A stretch of 64,000 nucleotides of DNA. Source: Curtobacterium sp. MCSS17_007 (GTDB lineage Bacteria; Actinomycetota; Actinomycetes; Actinomycetales; Microbacteriaceae). The stretch covers positions 1,116,001 to 1,180,000 of the forward strand of contig NZ_CP126257.1 in assembly GCF_003234175.2 (NCBI RefSeq), read 5' to 3'. A program made the position numbers and the translations under genes. Under the pieces are notes generated by a model. That model made no database searches. It was not told the origin of the DNA and was given only the letters and a program-made list of their open reading frames with translations. Below are positions 17,750 to 25,929 of this stretch, in pieces. Every line of letters begins with the position of its first letter. Within the stretch, counting starts at the first letter, position 1.

Positions 17750-17844
17750 GCACCCATGCTGTCAGCACCCGCCGACGGAACGCGCCCCGTCCCTCCAGTC
17801 TGTTGAGAACGTGACAGAGAGCGACCCGACGCGACGCGACGCCG

Positions 17845-19356
17845 CTACTGGTACGTGATCAACGACGGCGTCGGCTGCACGTCCGCCATCGTCTGCTCCG
17901 GCGACAGCATCGGCGCGTCCTCGTCGTAGAAGTTCTTCCAGCCCCAGTGCACGCCGTCCGGTGCGTCCTGGTGCAGCGCCTTCCAGGTCGCCTGCTTGTC
18001 CGGTTGCGAGCCCTGTCCGTCGACGTGGATGAGCACGTCCAGCTCGGGATGGGAGCGCAGCGAGGAGCGGTCCTGGATCATCGACAGCCGGAACTGGTGC
18101 AGCACGAACGCCTTCGGCGGGAGCCCCTTCGACCGCACCAGGTCGGCGAGCCACGACGAGACCTCGTTCACCTCGGACGCCGAGACGCTCCCGATCTGCT
18201 CCAGGGGTACCTGGTCCGCGGTCAGCCGCCACTCCGGGTCGAGCGCGAGCCACACGTTCGGCTTCGCCAGCAGCGACTCGTACCGCTTCGCCTGGGACAG
18301 GAAGTCCGACCGCCCCGGCTGCAGGTCGAGGATGACCGGCATCCCGGCATCGGTCGCCGCGTCGACGTACGGTTCCAGCGTCGATGCCGGCAGCTCGGTC
18401 GAGTAGTCGCCGTCCGCACCGGCGTCACCGGCCGCGACGGTCGCGATGACCTCCATCGCCGGCGTCACCGGCTCGTCGCCGAGCCCGTCGTACTCCTTCG
18501 CCGTCCCCTCGGCCCGGCGCACGGTCGCCGCGGGGTCCTGCTCGCCGAGCACCCCGAGCACGGGTGCGCCGGGCGCCCCGTAGAGCGCGACGTAGCGGTG
18601 TCCGTCGAACGGCCGCTGCCCGCCGTGGGGGAGCTGCCAGCCGCTCTCCGCCGCCCGGACCGTCCACCGCGGGTCCGGCAGGTCGCCGAACGCCGTGCCG
18701 ACGAGCACGGTGGGGTGGTCGGCCCGCTCGTGCAGCGCGGTCACGACGTCGGGTGCCGCAGCCGGGTCGGTGACGCCGTCCGGCATGACGACGACACGAG
18801 CTCCCGCAGCTTCGGCCGTCGTGACGGCCGCCCGGTCGGCGTCCCGGTCCGCCACGACGACGGTCGCCGGACGGGAGGCGCCGGTCGCCTGCGGTGCGTC
18901 GCCACCGTCTGGTGCATCCTGCTCCGGCACGTCCGTGTCGACCGTCACGTCGCCCTCCGCCTGGTACCAGTCGGCCCCGAGACGATCGAGCTCGGCGGCC
19001 ACCCGGTCGCGGCCACTCGTGCTCGGGGACGCTGTCGAGGAGCGACGCCCGTCGTCGTCCGTCAACAGGAGGGGCACGTGGGCCGCCCGCGCCGCGCTCG
19101 CCGCGTCACGCACCGCCGCGCTGTCCGAGGCGGGCGCGACGACCGCCCCGGGCGACGCCCGGAACAGCGCCCGGCTCGCGGCGACGGAGCGCGCGGCCGG
19201 GTCCTGCTGGGCGGCGACCGTGACCGAGTCGGCCGACGACCGCGCGAGCTGCGCGACCGTCGGGCCGTCGTCGTGTGTGGTGCAGCCGGCGGCTCCGAGC
19301 AGCAGGCCGGAGACGGACAGGGCGAGCAGGGCACGGGTGGGACGACCGGAACGCAT
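17845..19356 (-). CDS. Large lipoprotein of unknown function with cell-wall-binding-like and barrel-like parts
   Basis: 503 residues beginning with a lipoprotein signal (SVSGLLLGAAGC, lipid Cys25). The N-terminal half alternates Ala/Val-rich strands with lines such as RVAAELDRLGADWYQAEG and TVVVADRDADRAAVTTAEAAG, reminiscent of CWB2-type cell-wall-binding repeats. The C-terminal half (PVILDLQPGRSDFLSQ, NVWLALDPEWRL, KAFVLHQFRLSMI, VLIHVDGQG) looks like a TIM barrel with acidic strand ends, as in glycoside hydrolases, but no family is recognised. The ATG at 19356 is chosen over one 66 bases upstream because a -10 TAGGGT (19364-19369) lies seven bases before it. Divergent from the gene at 19428. 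Confidence 0.7.
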   Translation of the reverse strand: MRSGRPTRALLALSVSGLLLGAAGCTTHDDGPTVAQLARSSADSVTVAAQQDPAARSVAASRALFRASPGAVVAPASDSAAVRDAASAARAAHVPLLLTDDDGRRSSTASPSTSGRDRVAAELDRLGADWYQAEGDVTVDTDVPEQDAPDGGDAPQATGASRPATVVVADRDADRAAVTTAEAAGARVVVMPDGVTDPAAAPDVVTALHERADHPTVLVGTAFGDLPDPRWTVRAAESGWQLPHGGQRPFDGHRYVALYGAPGAPVLGVLGEQDPAATVRRAEGTAKEYDGLGDEPVTPAMEVIATVAAGDAGADGDYSTELPASTLEPYVDAATDAGMPVILDLQPGRSDFLSQAKRYESLLAKPNVWLALDPEWRLTADQVPLEQIGSVSASEVNEVSSWLADLVRSKGLPPKAFVLHQFRLSMIQDRSSLRSHPELDVLIHVDGQGSQPDKQATWKALHQDAPDGVHWGWKNFYDEDAPMLSPEQTMADVQPTPSLITYQ

Positions 19357-19363
19357 CCGAGCC

Positions 19364-19369
19364 ACCCTA
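19364..19369 (-). promoter_or_regulatory. Leaderless -10 (TAGGGT) of the lipoprotein gene
   Basis: TAGGGT on the reverse strand is followed by seven bases and the ATG at 19356. It decides the start of the lipoprotein gene. Confidence 0.55.
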
Positions 19370-19427
19370 CGAGCGACGGTGACGAGACCCTGGGAATGCG
19401 ACAGGTGTCGTCTCGTAGACATGAGGC

Positions 19428-20258
19428 ATGCCAGGAGCGCCCGACGATCACCCGACCATCGGGGCGGTGGCCGCGCCGGAGGTGCACTGCGCGACCCTCA
19501 ACCTCCGCAGGCGCACCCCGCGTCCGGCCCGTCACCCCGACGCGTGGGAGCGTCGTCGCGGTGCCGTCGTCGCGCTGGTCACCTCCGAGGAGCCGACCGT
19601 GCTGGCCGTCCAGGAGGCACTGCCCACCCAGACCGCGGACCTCACGGCCCGTCTCGGGTCGCGCTGGGAACCCGTGGTCGTCGGACGCGGAGCGCGCGGC
19701 GGTGGCGAGGCGGTCGGCCTGTTCCTCGACCGCGAGCGACTCGACGTCGTCGAACGGCGCACCTGGGCGCTGTCCCGCACGCCGTCGCGTCGGGGTTCCC
19801 GGTCGTGGGCGACGGCCTTCCCGCGGCACGCCGTCGCAGCCGTCGTCGCGGACCGGGGCACCGGGCAGCAGTTCACCGCCATCGCCACCCACCTCGACGT
19901 CGCCTCCCCGTGGGCACGGCTCCGCGGCGCACAGCTGCTCGGGCGGATCGTCCGTGAGCGCGGGCTGCCGGCCGTCGTGATGGCCGACTGGAACTGCCCG
20001 GCCGGGTCGGCGCCGTGGCGAGCACTGGCGGAGGCGGGGGTCGTGGACAGCTGGGGGAGAGCCTCCAGGCAGGTGGGGGAGGCGTACGGGACGTACCCGC
20101 ACTACCGGGCGCCGCGTGTCGGCGGCCGGCGGATAGACGGGGTGCTCGTCACCGAGGACGCCGTGGTCGAACGGGTCGCCGTGAACGTGCGGCGGCCGGG
20201 TGGGGTGTGGCCGTCCGACCACGCGGCCGTGCACGCGGTCGTGCGGTGGGCCTCGTGA
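19428..20258 (+). CDS. Endonuclease/exonuclease/phosphatase (EEP) family protein
   Basis: A 276-residue member of the DNase I-like fold, which cleaves phosphodiester or phosphomonoester bonds with magnesium. Order of motifs: CATLNLRRRTP, the metal-binding glutamate in VLAVQEALP, IATHLDVASPWARLR, the Asp-Asn pair in VVMADWNCPAG, and the C-terminal GGRRIDGVLVTED and WPSDHAAVHAVV containing the catalytic Asp-His. No signal peptide is visible, so it is probably cytoplasmic. Substrate unknown. Its stop overlaps the GTG of the next gene (GTGA). Confidence 0.85.
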   Translation: MPGAPDDHPTIGAVAAPEVHCATLNLRRRTPRPARHPDAWERRRGAVVALVTSEEPTVLAVQEALPTQTADLTARLGSRWEPVVVGRGARGGGEAVGLFLDRERLDVVERRTWALSRTPSRRGSRSWATAFPRHAVAAVVADRGTGQQFTAIATHLDVASPWARLRGAQLLGRIVRERGLPAVVMADWNCPAGSAPWRALAEAGVVDSWGRASRQVGEAYGTYPHYRAPRVGGRRIDGVLVTEDAVVERVAVNVRRPGGVWPSDHAAVHAVVRWAS

Positions 20259-20866
20259 TCCGCACGCTCGGGCTGACCTTCCTGCGCCGGCGCTTCCTGC
20301 CCGCCGACGTGGTTCGGGTCCTGACGCTCTTCAGCATCCCCGTCGCCACGATCGGGTGGGGGAGCACGTCGTTCGCGGTGATGTCGCTCGCGCTGTTCGG
20401 GGTGGTGCTGCCGCGGATGCTCGGACTCCGACCGGCGTTCGACCTGGCGGTCTGCGTCCTGGTGCTCGTCGCCGGGTGGTCGAGCGCGCTCGAGTGGTAC
20501 ACGTCGGTGTTCCTCTGGGACAAGCTGATCCACGTCGTCCTCACCGGGTTGCTCGCGGCGCTGCTGGCCGTGATCGCCGCGGACCTGCGGCTCGTGCCAC
20601 ATGCTCCCGATGCCGGGCGGGTCTCCGTGTCGCTCCTGGTGTTCACCCTCGGGCTCGCGATCGGGTCCGTGTGGGAGATGTGCGAGTGGCTCGGGCACAA
20701 CTACGTCGACTCGAAGATCTACGTCGGGTACGACGACACGATCGGGGACCTGGCCGCCGACGGGCTCGGCGGACTCCTGGTGGGGCTCGTGCTCCCGTGG
20801 CTGGCGGCGGAGCGGGACGTCGTGCAGCCGCCGGCGCGCTCGCCGCAGCGCTCGCCGCAGGGCTGA
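20255..20866 (+). CDS. YjdF/DUF2238-like integral membrane protein
   Basis: 203 residues with about six membrane segments. The conserved stretches are SALEWYTSVFLWDKLIHVVLTG, here given as SALEWYTS and FLWDKLIHVV, and SVWEMCEWLGHNYVDSK followed by GYDDTIGDLAADGLGG. The WDK-His, Glu-x-x-Glu and Asp-Asp-Thr-x-x-Asp residues are the pattern of the YjdF/DUF2238 family. The family has no firmly established activity. The GTG start overlaps the stop of the EEP gene, so the two are coupled. Confidence 0.75.
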   Translation: MIRTLGLTFLRRRFLPADVVRVLTLFSIPVATIGWGSTSFAVMSLALFGVVLPRMLGLRPAFDLAVCVLVLVAGWSSALEWYTSVFLWDKLIHVVLTGLLAALLAVIAADLRLVPHAPDAGRVSVSLLVFTLGLAIGSVWEMCEWLGHNYVDSKIYVGYDDTIGDLAADGLGGLLVGLVLPWLAAERDVVQPPARSPQRSPQG

Positions 20867-20924
20867 ACGACCGATCCGCCCGGGACGACGACGCGCCGTG
20901 GCGCGAGCAGGGTCCGGCGTCCGC

Positions 20925-20930
20925 TATGCT
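20925..20930 (+). promoter_or_regulatory. Possible -10 (TATGCT) upstream of tRNA-Pro
   Basis: TATGCT about 94 bases before the tRNA is the only good -10 hexamer in the 157-bp gap. No clear -35 is seen. Confidence 0.3.
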
Positions 20931-21023
20931 TGACGGGCTGCTCGCGCTCCGGTCGGACGCGGGTGGTGGAGCACCGGAGACGGGGTTCCGAGCCTCTCGG
21001 GGCTCAGAGCTCGTGAGAGCTCA

Positions 21024-21097
<74 letters not shown>

Positions 21098-21104
21098 CCG
21101 GAAG

Positions 21105-21138
21105 GAGCCCCGGCGGAACGCACGTTCCGCCGGGGCTC
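21105..21138 (+). terminator. Perfect hairpin after tRNA-Pro
   Basis: A perfect 16-bp stem, GAGCCCCGGCGGAACG with its complement, closed by a two-base loop, starting eight bases after the tRNA. There is no T-tract, but position and strength fit a terminator. Confidence 0.7.
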
Positions 21139-21226
21139 TCGTCGTCCTGGGGTCCGCGTCGCCCGGGCCCCTCCGCAGGGCTCGGCCCGGAGTCGGCGGC
21201 GCAGGTTGCTGCGTTACGCTCCCGCC

Positions 21227-22714
21227 ATGCTCTGGGGGAGACGACGCACGCGGTCCGCCGCGCTCACGGCCGGCACGCTGACCACGGTCATACTGCTGAC
21301 CGGCTGCTCGGCCCACCTCGACGCGGGGACCGCGGGCGTCGAGCGGGCACAGCGTGAGCTGTCCGCGCTCGACGGTGTGCAGTCCGTCAACGGATCGGGT
21401 GCCAACAACCTGCCGTTCGCCGGGGAGGCGATCGTCACCGTGACCGCCGACGACGACCTGTCCGACGCCGACCTGCGACGGGTCACCCACGAGGTCGGAC
21501 GCTGGATCCACGACACGTCCGGCCCGGGCACGACGTACCGCGGCTCGATGGAGGCTGACGGGTTCGCGTTCTCCCTGGAGGGACGCGCCTCCGAGGACGA
21601 CCGACTGCTCGCCGTCGTCGATCGGCTCCGCGGCGACGACCGCTGGCTCGGTGGCGACGTGGACGCCCCGTCCGCCTCCGGCACCGGCGGAGGCCGCATC
21701 GCACTCACCGTCCGCGATGCCGATGACCTGGTGTCCGGCTGGGAAGCGGTCCGGCGGACCGCCGCGTCGTCCGGCTGGCACACCGCCTCGACGTCGGCGT
21801 CCTGGTCGTCGGCGCAGCCGGACGTCATCCGCTCGTACGACGTGCCGGACCTGCGGATCGCGAACGACGTCGCCGGGACCGACGACACCGTCGGCGACCC
21901 GACACCGGAGATCACCGCGTACGAGCGGGTGCGCGCCGCCCACGATGTGACCCGGGCCTCCGTGACGCCGGGTCGCCTCCTCCTGCACCTCGCGGACCTC
22001 GACGACGTCGGGGACGCGACCGCGATCGCACGGCAGGCCGCGCCGGACGCGCAGGTCATCGTGGACGGCGGCATCGTCACGAAGGACGAGCCCCGGGGCG
22101 ACGACGACCTGCCCGACGCCGACGACTACGCCGAGGTGGACCGACTCGCGGCGGTCGCTGCCCGTCCGGGCGTCACCGCGGTGTCGCTCACGCCGACCGT
22201 GGTCGACGTGACGGTCGACGACCCGGACGGGGTCCTCGCGACGGCGACGGCGCTCGCCGCTGCTGCTCCGGCCGACCCGGTGACGTCGATCCGCGTCGGT
22301 CCGCAGACCGACGCCGCTGACGGGAACGATGACGCTGCTGATCGGGACGCTGCGGACGACACGGATCGTCTGTCCGTGAACGGTTCCCCGGCGATGCTCG
22401 GTGCGTCGATCCAGGTCGGTACGAAGCTGCGGGGCTTCCTCCCGGCGTCCTCGGAACAGTTCGACACGAACCAGTCCGTCGCAGCGACGCTGTCCGACGC
22501 GGGTCAGGTACCGGCGTTCGTCGAGGCCGTGCGACCGGTGCTGCCGGACGGCACCGGGCTGTACGTGCGTCTCGCCGACCGCGGCACCGACAGTACGACG
22601 GAGTTGACGCTCCGCGACGGGAAGCTGACGGCCGAACCGCTCCGTGACGGGGAGGAGCGGGGAGCGGTCCGCACCGACCTGGAGCGCGCGCTGCAGGACG
22701 CCTGGAACGGCTGA
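21227..22714 (+). CDS. Lipoprotein of unknown function
   Basis: 495 residues with a lipoprotein signal (TLTTVILLTGC, lipid Cys27). The mature part is mixed alpha/beta with repeated patterns such as EAIVTVTADDDLSDADLRRV, ALTVRDADDLVSGWEAVRR and VTAVSLTPTVVDVTV, suggesting several copies of a small domain, and ends in a Glu/Arg-rich helix. An Asp/Ala-rich stretch (DAADGNDDAADRDAADD) lies near residue 370. No family is recognised. The ATG is set by a -10 TACGCT at 21215-21220 six bases upstream, so it is probably leaderless. It follows the tRNA terminator and is monocistronic. Confidence 0.7.
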   Translation: MLWGRRRTRSAALTAGTLTTVILLTGCSAHLDAGTAGVERAQRELSALDGVQSVNGSGANNLPFAGEAIVTVTADDDLSDADLRRVTHEVGRWIHDTSGPGTTYRGSMEADGFAFSLEGRASEDDRLLAVVDRLRGDDRWLGGDVDAPSASGTGGGRIALTVRDADDLVSGWEAVRRTAASSGWHTASTSASWSSAQPDVIRSYDVPDLRIANDVAGTDDTVGDPTPEITAYERVRAAHDVTRASVTPGRLLLHLADLDDVGDATAIARQAAPDAQVIVDGGIVTKDEPRGDDDLPDADDYAEVDRLAAVAARPGVTAVSLTPTVVDVTVDDPDGVLATATALAAAAPADPVTSIRVGPQTDAADGNDDAADRDAADDTDRLSVNGSPAMLGASIQVGTKLRGFLPASSEQFDTNQSVAATLSDAGQVPAFVEAVRPVLPDGTGLYVRLADRGTDSTTELTLRDGKLTAEPLRDGEERGAVRTDLERALQDAWNG

Positions 22715-22750
22715 TCCGAGGTGCGGCGAGCGGTTCCGCCGCACCAGGCG

Positions 22751-22796
22751 TCGGACGGGAGGCGCCGGACCGGCCCGCCCTGCGCCTCCCGTCCGA
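22751..22796. repeat. Intergenic palindrome, copy 1 (GGGAGGCGC family)
   Basis: Arms TCGGACGGGAGGCGC (22751-22765) and its perfect complement (22782-22796) around a 16-base loop. It lies 37 bases after the lipoprotein stop and may act as a terminator. Confidence 0.8.
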
Positions 22797-22946
22797 TGGT
22801 GGGCTCGCCCCGGCCGGTGCGTTCCCCGGACACCGGGCGGACGCACAGGTGTTCTCACGGCCACGTGACCTACGGTTCGAGGAAGCGCGGATGCGTGAAC
22901 TCTCCGGACCGGTCGAAGGATCGCTCACCACAGAAGGTCGGTCCCG

Positions 22947-24056
22947 ATGACGACGACCCCGCTCGCCCCCGGCTTCACCCGCACCCGACCCGGTCCCGGC
23001 AGTCGCAACGGCACCTCCACGTACTCGGCGCTCCTGGCGCAGGTGAAGGAGCACGGACTCCTCCGCCGCCGGACCGGTTTCTACTGGTCCCTCTTCGGCA
23101 GCCTGGTCGCCGGTCTCGCGCTCGCGTGGGTCGCGTTCGCGTTCCTCGGCGACTCGTGGTTCCAGCTCATCGTCGCCGGTGCCCTCGGCGTCATCTTCAC
23201 CCAGTTCGCGTTCCTGTCCCACGAGGCCGCACACCGCCAGGTCTTCGCGTCACAGAAGTGGAACGACCACGCCGGCCGGTGGCTCGGCACGTTCCTGGTC
23301 GGCCTCAGCTACTCGTGGTGGATGAACAAGCACACGCGCCACCACGGCAACCCGAACACCGTCGGCAAGGACCCGGACATCGCCCCTGACGGGATCCGCT
23401 TCCTGCCCGAGGACGCCGCTGCCGCCCGCGGGCCGTTCATGCGCACGTTCCTGCGGTTCCAGGGCTGGCTGTTCTTCCCCCTGCTCACGCTCGAGGGCCT
23501 CAACCTGCACCGCCACGCCGTCACCTCGATCGTCACGGGCAACGGGACGAAGGCCGACGTCAGGCACCGCTGGCTCGAAGGCGGCATGCTCCTCGCCCGC
23601 TTCGGCATCTACCTGACGGTCGTGTTCTGGTTCCTGCCGTTCGGCATGGCCTGCGCGTTCCTCGGGGTGCAGCTCGCGGTGTTCGGCGTGATGATGGGCG
23701 CCTCGTTCGCGCCCAACCACAAGGGCATGCCGACGATCGCTCACGACGCAAAGGTCGACTTCTTCTCGCGGCAGGTGCGGACCTCGCGCAACATCCGGGG
23801 CGGCTGGTGGGTGTCGTTCCTGATGGGCGGCCTGAACTACCAGGTGGAGCACCACCTGTTCCCGTCGATGCCGCGTCCGGCGCTGAAGCAGGCTCGTCTG
23901 CTGGTGCGGGACCACTGCGAGACCCTCGACGTGCCGTACACCGAGACGACGCTGCTGCGCTCCTACGGCATCGTCGTCCGGTACCTCAACCGGGTCGGTC
24001 TCGCCGCCCGTGACCCGTTCGCCTGCCCGATGGTCGCGCAACTCCGCATCCACTGA
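22947..24056 (+). CDS. Fatty-acid desaturase (membrane di-iron type)
   Basis: A 369-residue integral membrane desaturase that inserts a double bond into acyl chains to adjust membrane fluidity. Three histidine boxes bind the di-iron centre: HEAAHRQ (from residue 92), HTRHHGN (from residue 129) and QVEHHLFPSMPR near residue 296. The third box has Gln before the pair, as in front-end and acyl-CoA/acyl-lipid desaturases. Hydrophobic segments lie at about 47-68, 72-92 and around 200-245. The ATG has an AGAAGG ribosome-binding site 12 bases upstream. No regulator or electron-transfer partner is next to it. Confidence 0.9.
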   Translation: MTTTPLAPGFTRTRPGPGSRNGTSTYSALLAQVKEHGLLRRRTGFYWSLFGSLVAGLALAWVAFAFLGDSWFQLIVAGALGVIFTQFAFLSHEAAHRQVFASQKWNDHAGRWLGTFLVGLSYSWWMNKHTRHHGNPNTVGKDPDIAPDGIRFLPEDAAAARGPFMRTFLRFQGWLFFPLLTLEGLNLHRHAVTSIVTGNGTKADVRHRWLEGGMLLARFGIYLTVVFWFLPFGMACAFLGVQLAVFGVMMGASFAPNHKGMPTIAHDAKVDFFSRQVRTSRNIRGGWWVSFLMGGLNYQVEHHLFPSMPRPALKQARLLVRDHCETLDVPYTETTLLRSYGIVVRYLNRVGLAARDPFACPMVAQLRIH

Positions 24057-24364
24057 CACGACCCACGACGCAGCCCCCGGACGGGAGGCGCGACACCGGA
24101 CCGGTGGCGCGCCTCCCGTCCGTCGTCTGCACGCGTCTGCTCCGGTGCGTCCGGCGGACGGAGCGCACCGGTGCTGTCCGGTTGCGCACCACAACGCCCG
24201 CCCCGAACTGCGTTCGGGGTACAAGAACGGCCCGAGAAGCCTGTTTCCTGGGGAAATGCTCGACCCGGAACGGGGGACGTGACGAACCTCGGTGTCAGCC
24301 CGTCTCATCCGTGAACAGCAACCGCTGGGAACGAGTCCCGGCGGGCACTCGAAGGGAGCAACCA
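24057..24364. other. Intergenic region between desaturase and Asp23 operon
   Basis: 308 bp without a convincing gene. It holds palindrome copy 2 at 24079-24121 and then the leader of the stress operon. I could not place the operon promoter with confidence: GGGTAC at 24217 and GTTTCC at 24242 look like parts of alternative-sigma elements but lack properly spaced partners. Confidence 0.6.
24079..24121. repeat. Intergenic palindrome, copy 2 (GGGAGGCGC family)
   Basis: Arms GGACGGGAGGCGCG and its exact complement (24079-24092, 24108-24121), with a second inner stem CACCGG/CCGGTG in the loop, 23 bases after the desaturase stop. Confidence 0.8.
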
Positions 24365-24829
24365 ATGGCTGACACCACCACGACCACCCCCGCGACCACC
24401 GCGGCAGCGACCCGCTCGACCGGGACCCACACGACCGGTGCGAACACCTCGGGCAAGACCACGATCGACGACACCGTCGTCTCGAAGGTCGCCGGCATCG
24501 CCGCCCGCGAGGTCAACGGCGTGCACTCGCTCGGCAACGGCGCTGCCCGTGCCATCGGCGCGCTGCGCGACAAGATCGGGCAGCGCGACTACGGGCAGGG
24601 CGTCAAGGTCGAGGTCGGCGAGAAGCAGGTCGCCGCCGACGTCGTGATCGTCGCGGAGTACCCGGTGTCGTTGCAGGAGGTCGCGGACGGTGTCCGTTCG
24701 TCGGTCGCTCGTGCGCTGCAGCAGATCGTGGGCATGGAGGTCGCCGAGGTGAACGTGACCGTGCAGGACGTCTTCATCCCGGGTGACGACGACGACAACG
24801 AGGACAAGAAGGAGTCGCGCGTTGAGTAA
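24365..24829 (+). CDS. Asp23/Gls24-family envelope stress protein
   Basis: A 154-residue Asp23/Gls24 (DUF322) protein. After a Thr-rich tail (about 1-38) comes the domain: TIDDTVVSKVAGIAAREV, GVHSLGNGAARAIG, VKVEVGEKQVAADVVIVAEY and VGMEVAEVNVTVQDVFIP, ending in an acidic tail. Asp23 of Staphylococcus is tethered under the membrane by AmaP and its loss triggers cell-wall stress. It opens a five-gene operon that also codes for two more Asp23-like or anchor-like proteins. A GGGAGC ribosome-binding site lies seven bases before the ATG. The stop overlaps the next start. Confidence 0.88.
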   Translation: MADTTTTTPATTAAATRSTGTHTTGANTSGKTTIDDTVVSKVAGIAAREVNGVHSLGNGAARAIGALRDKIGQRDYGQGVKVEVGEKQVAADVVIVAEYPVSLQEVADGVRSSVARALQQIVGMEVAEVNVTVQDVFIPGDDDDNEDKKESRVE

Positions 24830-25013
24830 CACACTCGTCGGCGCGCTGATCGGCGCGATCCTGGCTGTCGTGGCACTGCAGTTCGGGTTCTGGGGCTTCG
24901 TCCTGGTGGTCGTGTTCGGCCTGATCGGTGCCCTCGTGGCCGCGATCACGTCCGGCAAGATCGACCGCGGCGCCCTGACCGACGTGCTGACCGGACGCCG
25001 GAGCTCCCGGTGA
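24822..25013 (+). CDS. DUF2273-like small membrane protein (TTG start)
   Basis: 63 residues: SNTLVGALIGAILAVVALQF, a second hydrophobic segment FWGFVLVVVFGLIGALVAAI, and a short basic tail (TGRRSSR). Two membrane helices and the position next to Asp23 match DUF2273 proteins of Asp23/AmaP operons. The start is a TTG at 24822, eight bases after a GGAG (AAGGAG), overlapping the end of the Asp23 gene; no ATG or GTG is available nearby in frame. Its stop overlaps the GTG of the next gene. Confidence 0.8.
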   Translation: MSNTLVGALIGAILAVVALQFGFWGFVLVVVFGLIGALVAAITSGKIDRGALTDVLTGRRSSR

Positions 25014-25342
25014 ACGCCGGCCCGGTAGGAGTCGACGCGACTGCCGTCCCGGGCCGCGTCGAGATCACCGCACGAGCACTCACGGCGCTCGCGCGGGCAG
25101 CCGCAGCCGAACAGCTCGGCGTGCCCGCGAAGCGCCTGCGTGTGGGACTCGACGACGACCGCGGGTCCATCGCCCTCGACGTCACGGGACCCATCCGCGA
25201 ACGAGCCGACATCGTCGGGGCGGCCTCCGCGGCCGCCGAAGCGGTGGGCCGCAGGGTGGGCGAGTTGTCGGGACGTCACGTGGGTCGGGCCCACATCGAA
25301 CTGACCGGGATCGTGCGTGAGCACGAGGGCCGGGTCCGGTAG
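25010..25342 (+). CDS. Asp23-like protein, short form
   Basis: 110 residues without membrane segments: GRVEITARALTALARAAAAE, LRVGLDDDRGSIALDVTGPI, then HVGRAHIELTGIVREHE. The order (amphipathic helix, beta strands, helix, strand) fits a diverged Asp23/Gls24 domain, and the operon position agrees. Sequence identity to the first Asp23 gene is low by eye. GTG start coupled to the preceding stop. Confidence 0.6.
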   Translation: MNAGPVGVDATAVPGRVEITARALTALARAAAAEQLGVPAKRLRVGLDDDRGSIALDVTGPIRERADIVGAASAAAEAVGRRVGELSGRHVGRAHIELTGIVREHEGRVR

Positions 25343-25353
25343 GAGGAGCAACC

Positions 25354-25929
25354 ATGAGCACTGAACAGCTCGAGAAGCGGCTGCGTCGTCGCAGCATCCA
25401 CCGGTCCCGGTCCACCGCGGTCGCGATCACCCTGGTCGTGGTGGCGGTGGTCGCGGCGTGGATCGGCACCGAAGCGGTCCTGAAGGCCATCGGGCAGGGG
25501 CCGCTGCTGGCGGACCCGCAGACCGTGGTCGACACCGCCCTCAAGCCGGACGCGGCGTTCACGACCATCGCCGAGGTCATCGCCGCCGCCCTGGTCATCG
25601 CCGGCATCGTCCTGGTCGTCCTCGCAGTGAAGCCTGGTCGGCAGCCCCGGTCCGGGATCGACCGTGACCGTGGTGCGGTCGTGATCGACACCCGCATCCT
25701 GGCCTCCACCGCCGCGAACGCCGCCGCCCACGCAGCCGGCGTGCCCGAGTCCAACACGTCCGCGTCCGCACGCGGGCACCGCACCGAGGTGCACGTGGTG
25801 CCCCTGTCCGGCATCCCCGTCGACACCCACGTCGTCGAGCACGCCGTCCAGGAACGACTCGGCCGGCTCGGCGGGAAGCACGGCACCGCCGTGACGGTCA
25901 CCGTGGACCAGAAGGGAACCCTGGCATGA
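25354..25929 (+). CDS. DUF6286-type membrane protein of the Asp23/AmaP operon
   Basis: 191 residues: a basic N-terminus (KRLRRRSIHRSRS), a membrane segment at about 22-42, a second at about 70-90 (IAEVIAAALVIAGIVLVVLA), then a C-terminal soluble domain (DRGAVVIDTRILASTAANAA, HRTEVHVVPLSGIPVDTHVV) in which the last part has an Asp23/AmaP-like strand-helix pattern. The two-helix anchor plus domain is the DUF6286 layout found next to Asp23 in actinobacteria. GGAGG ribosome-binding site; stop overlaps the next ATG. Confidence 0.7.
   Translation: MSTEQLEKRLRRRSIHRSRSTAVAITLVVVAVVAAWIGTEAVLKAIGQGPLLADPQTVVDTALKPDAAFTTIAEVIAAALVIAGIVLVVLAVKPGRQPRSGIDRDRGAVVIDTRILASTAANAAAHAAGVPESNTSASARGHRTEVHVVPLSGIPVDTHVVEHAVQERLGRLGGKHGTAVTVTVDQKGTLA

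Noticed and set aside
24200..24364. SigH/SigB-type promoter for the Asp23 operon
   Set aside because: GGGTAC, GTTTCC and GGGGAAA elements are present, but none has a partner at proper spacing.
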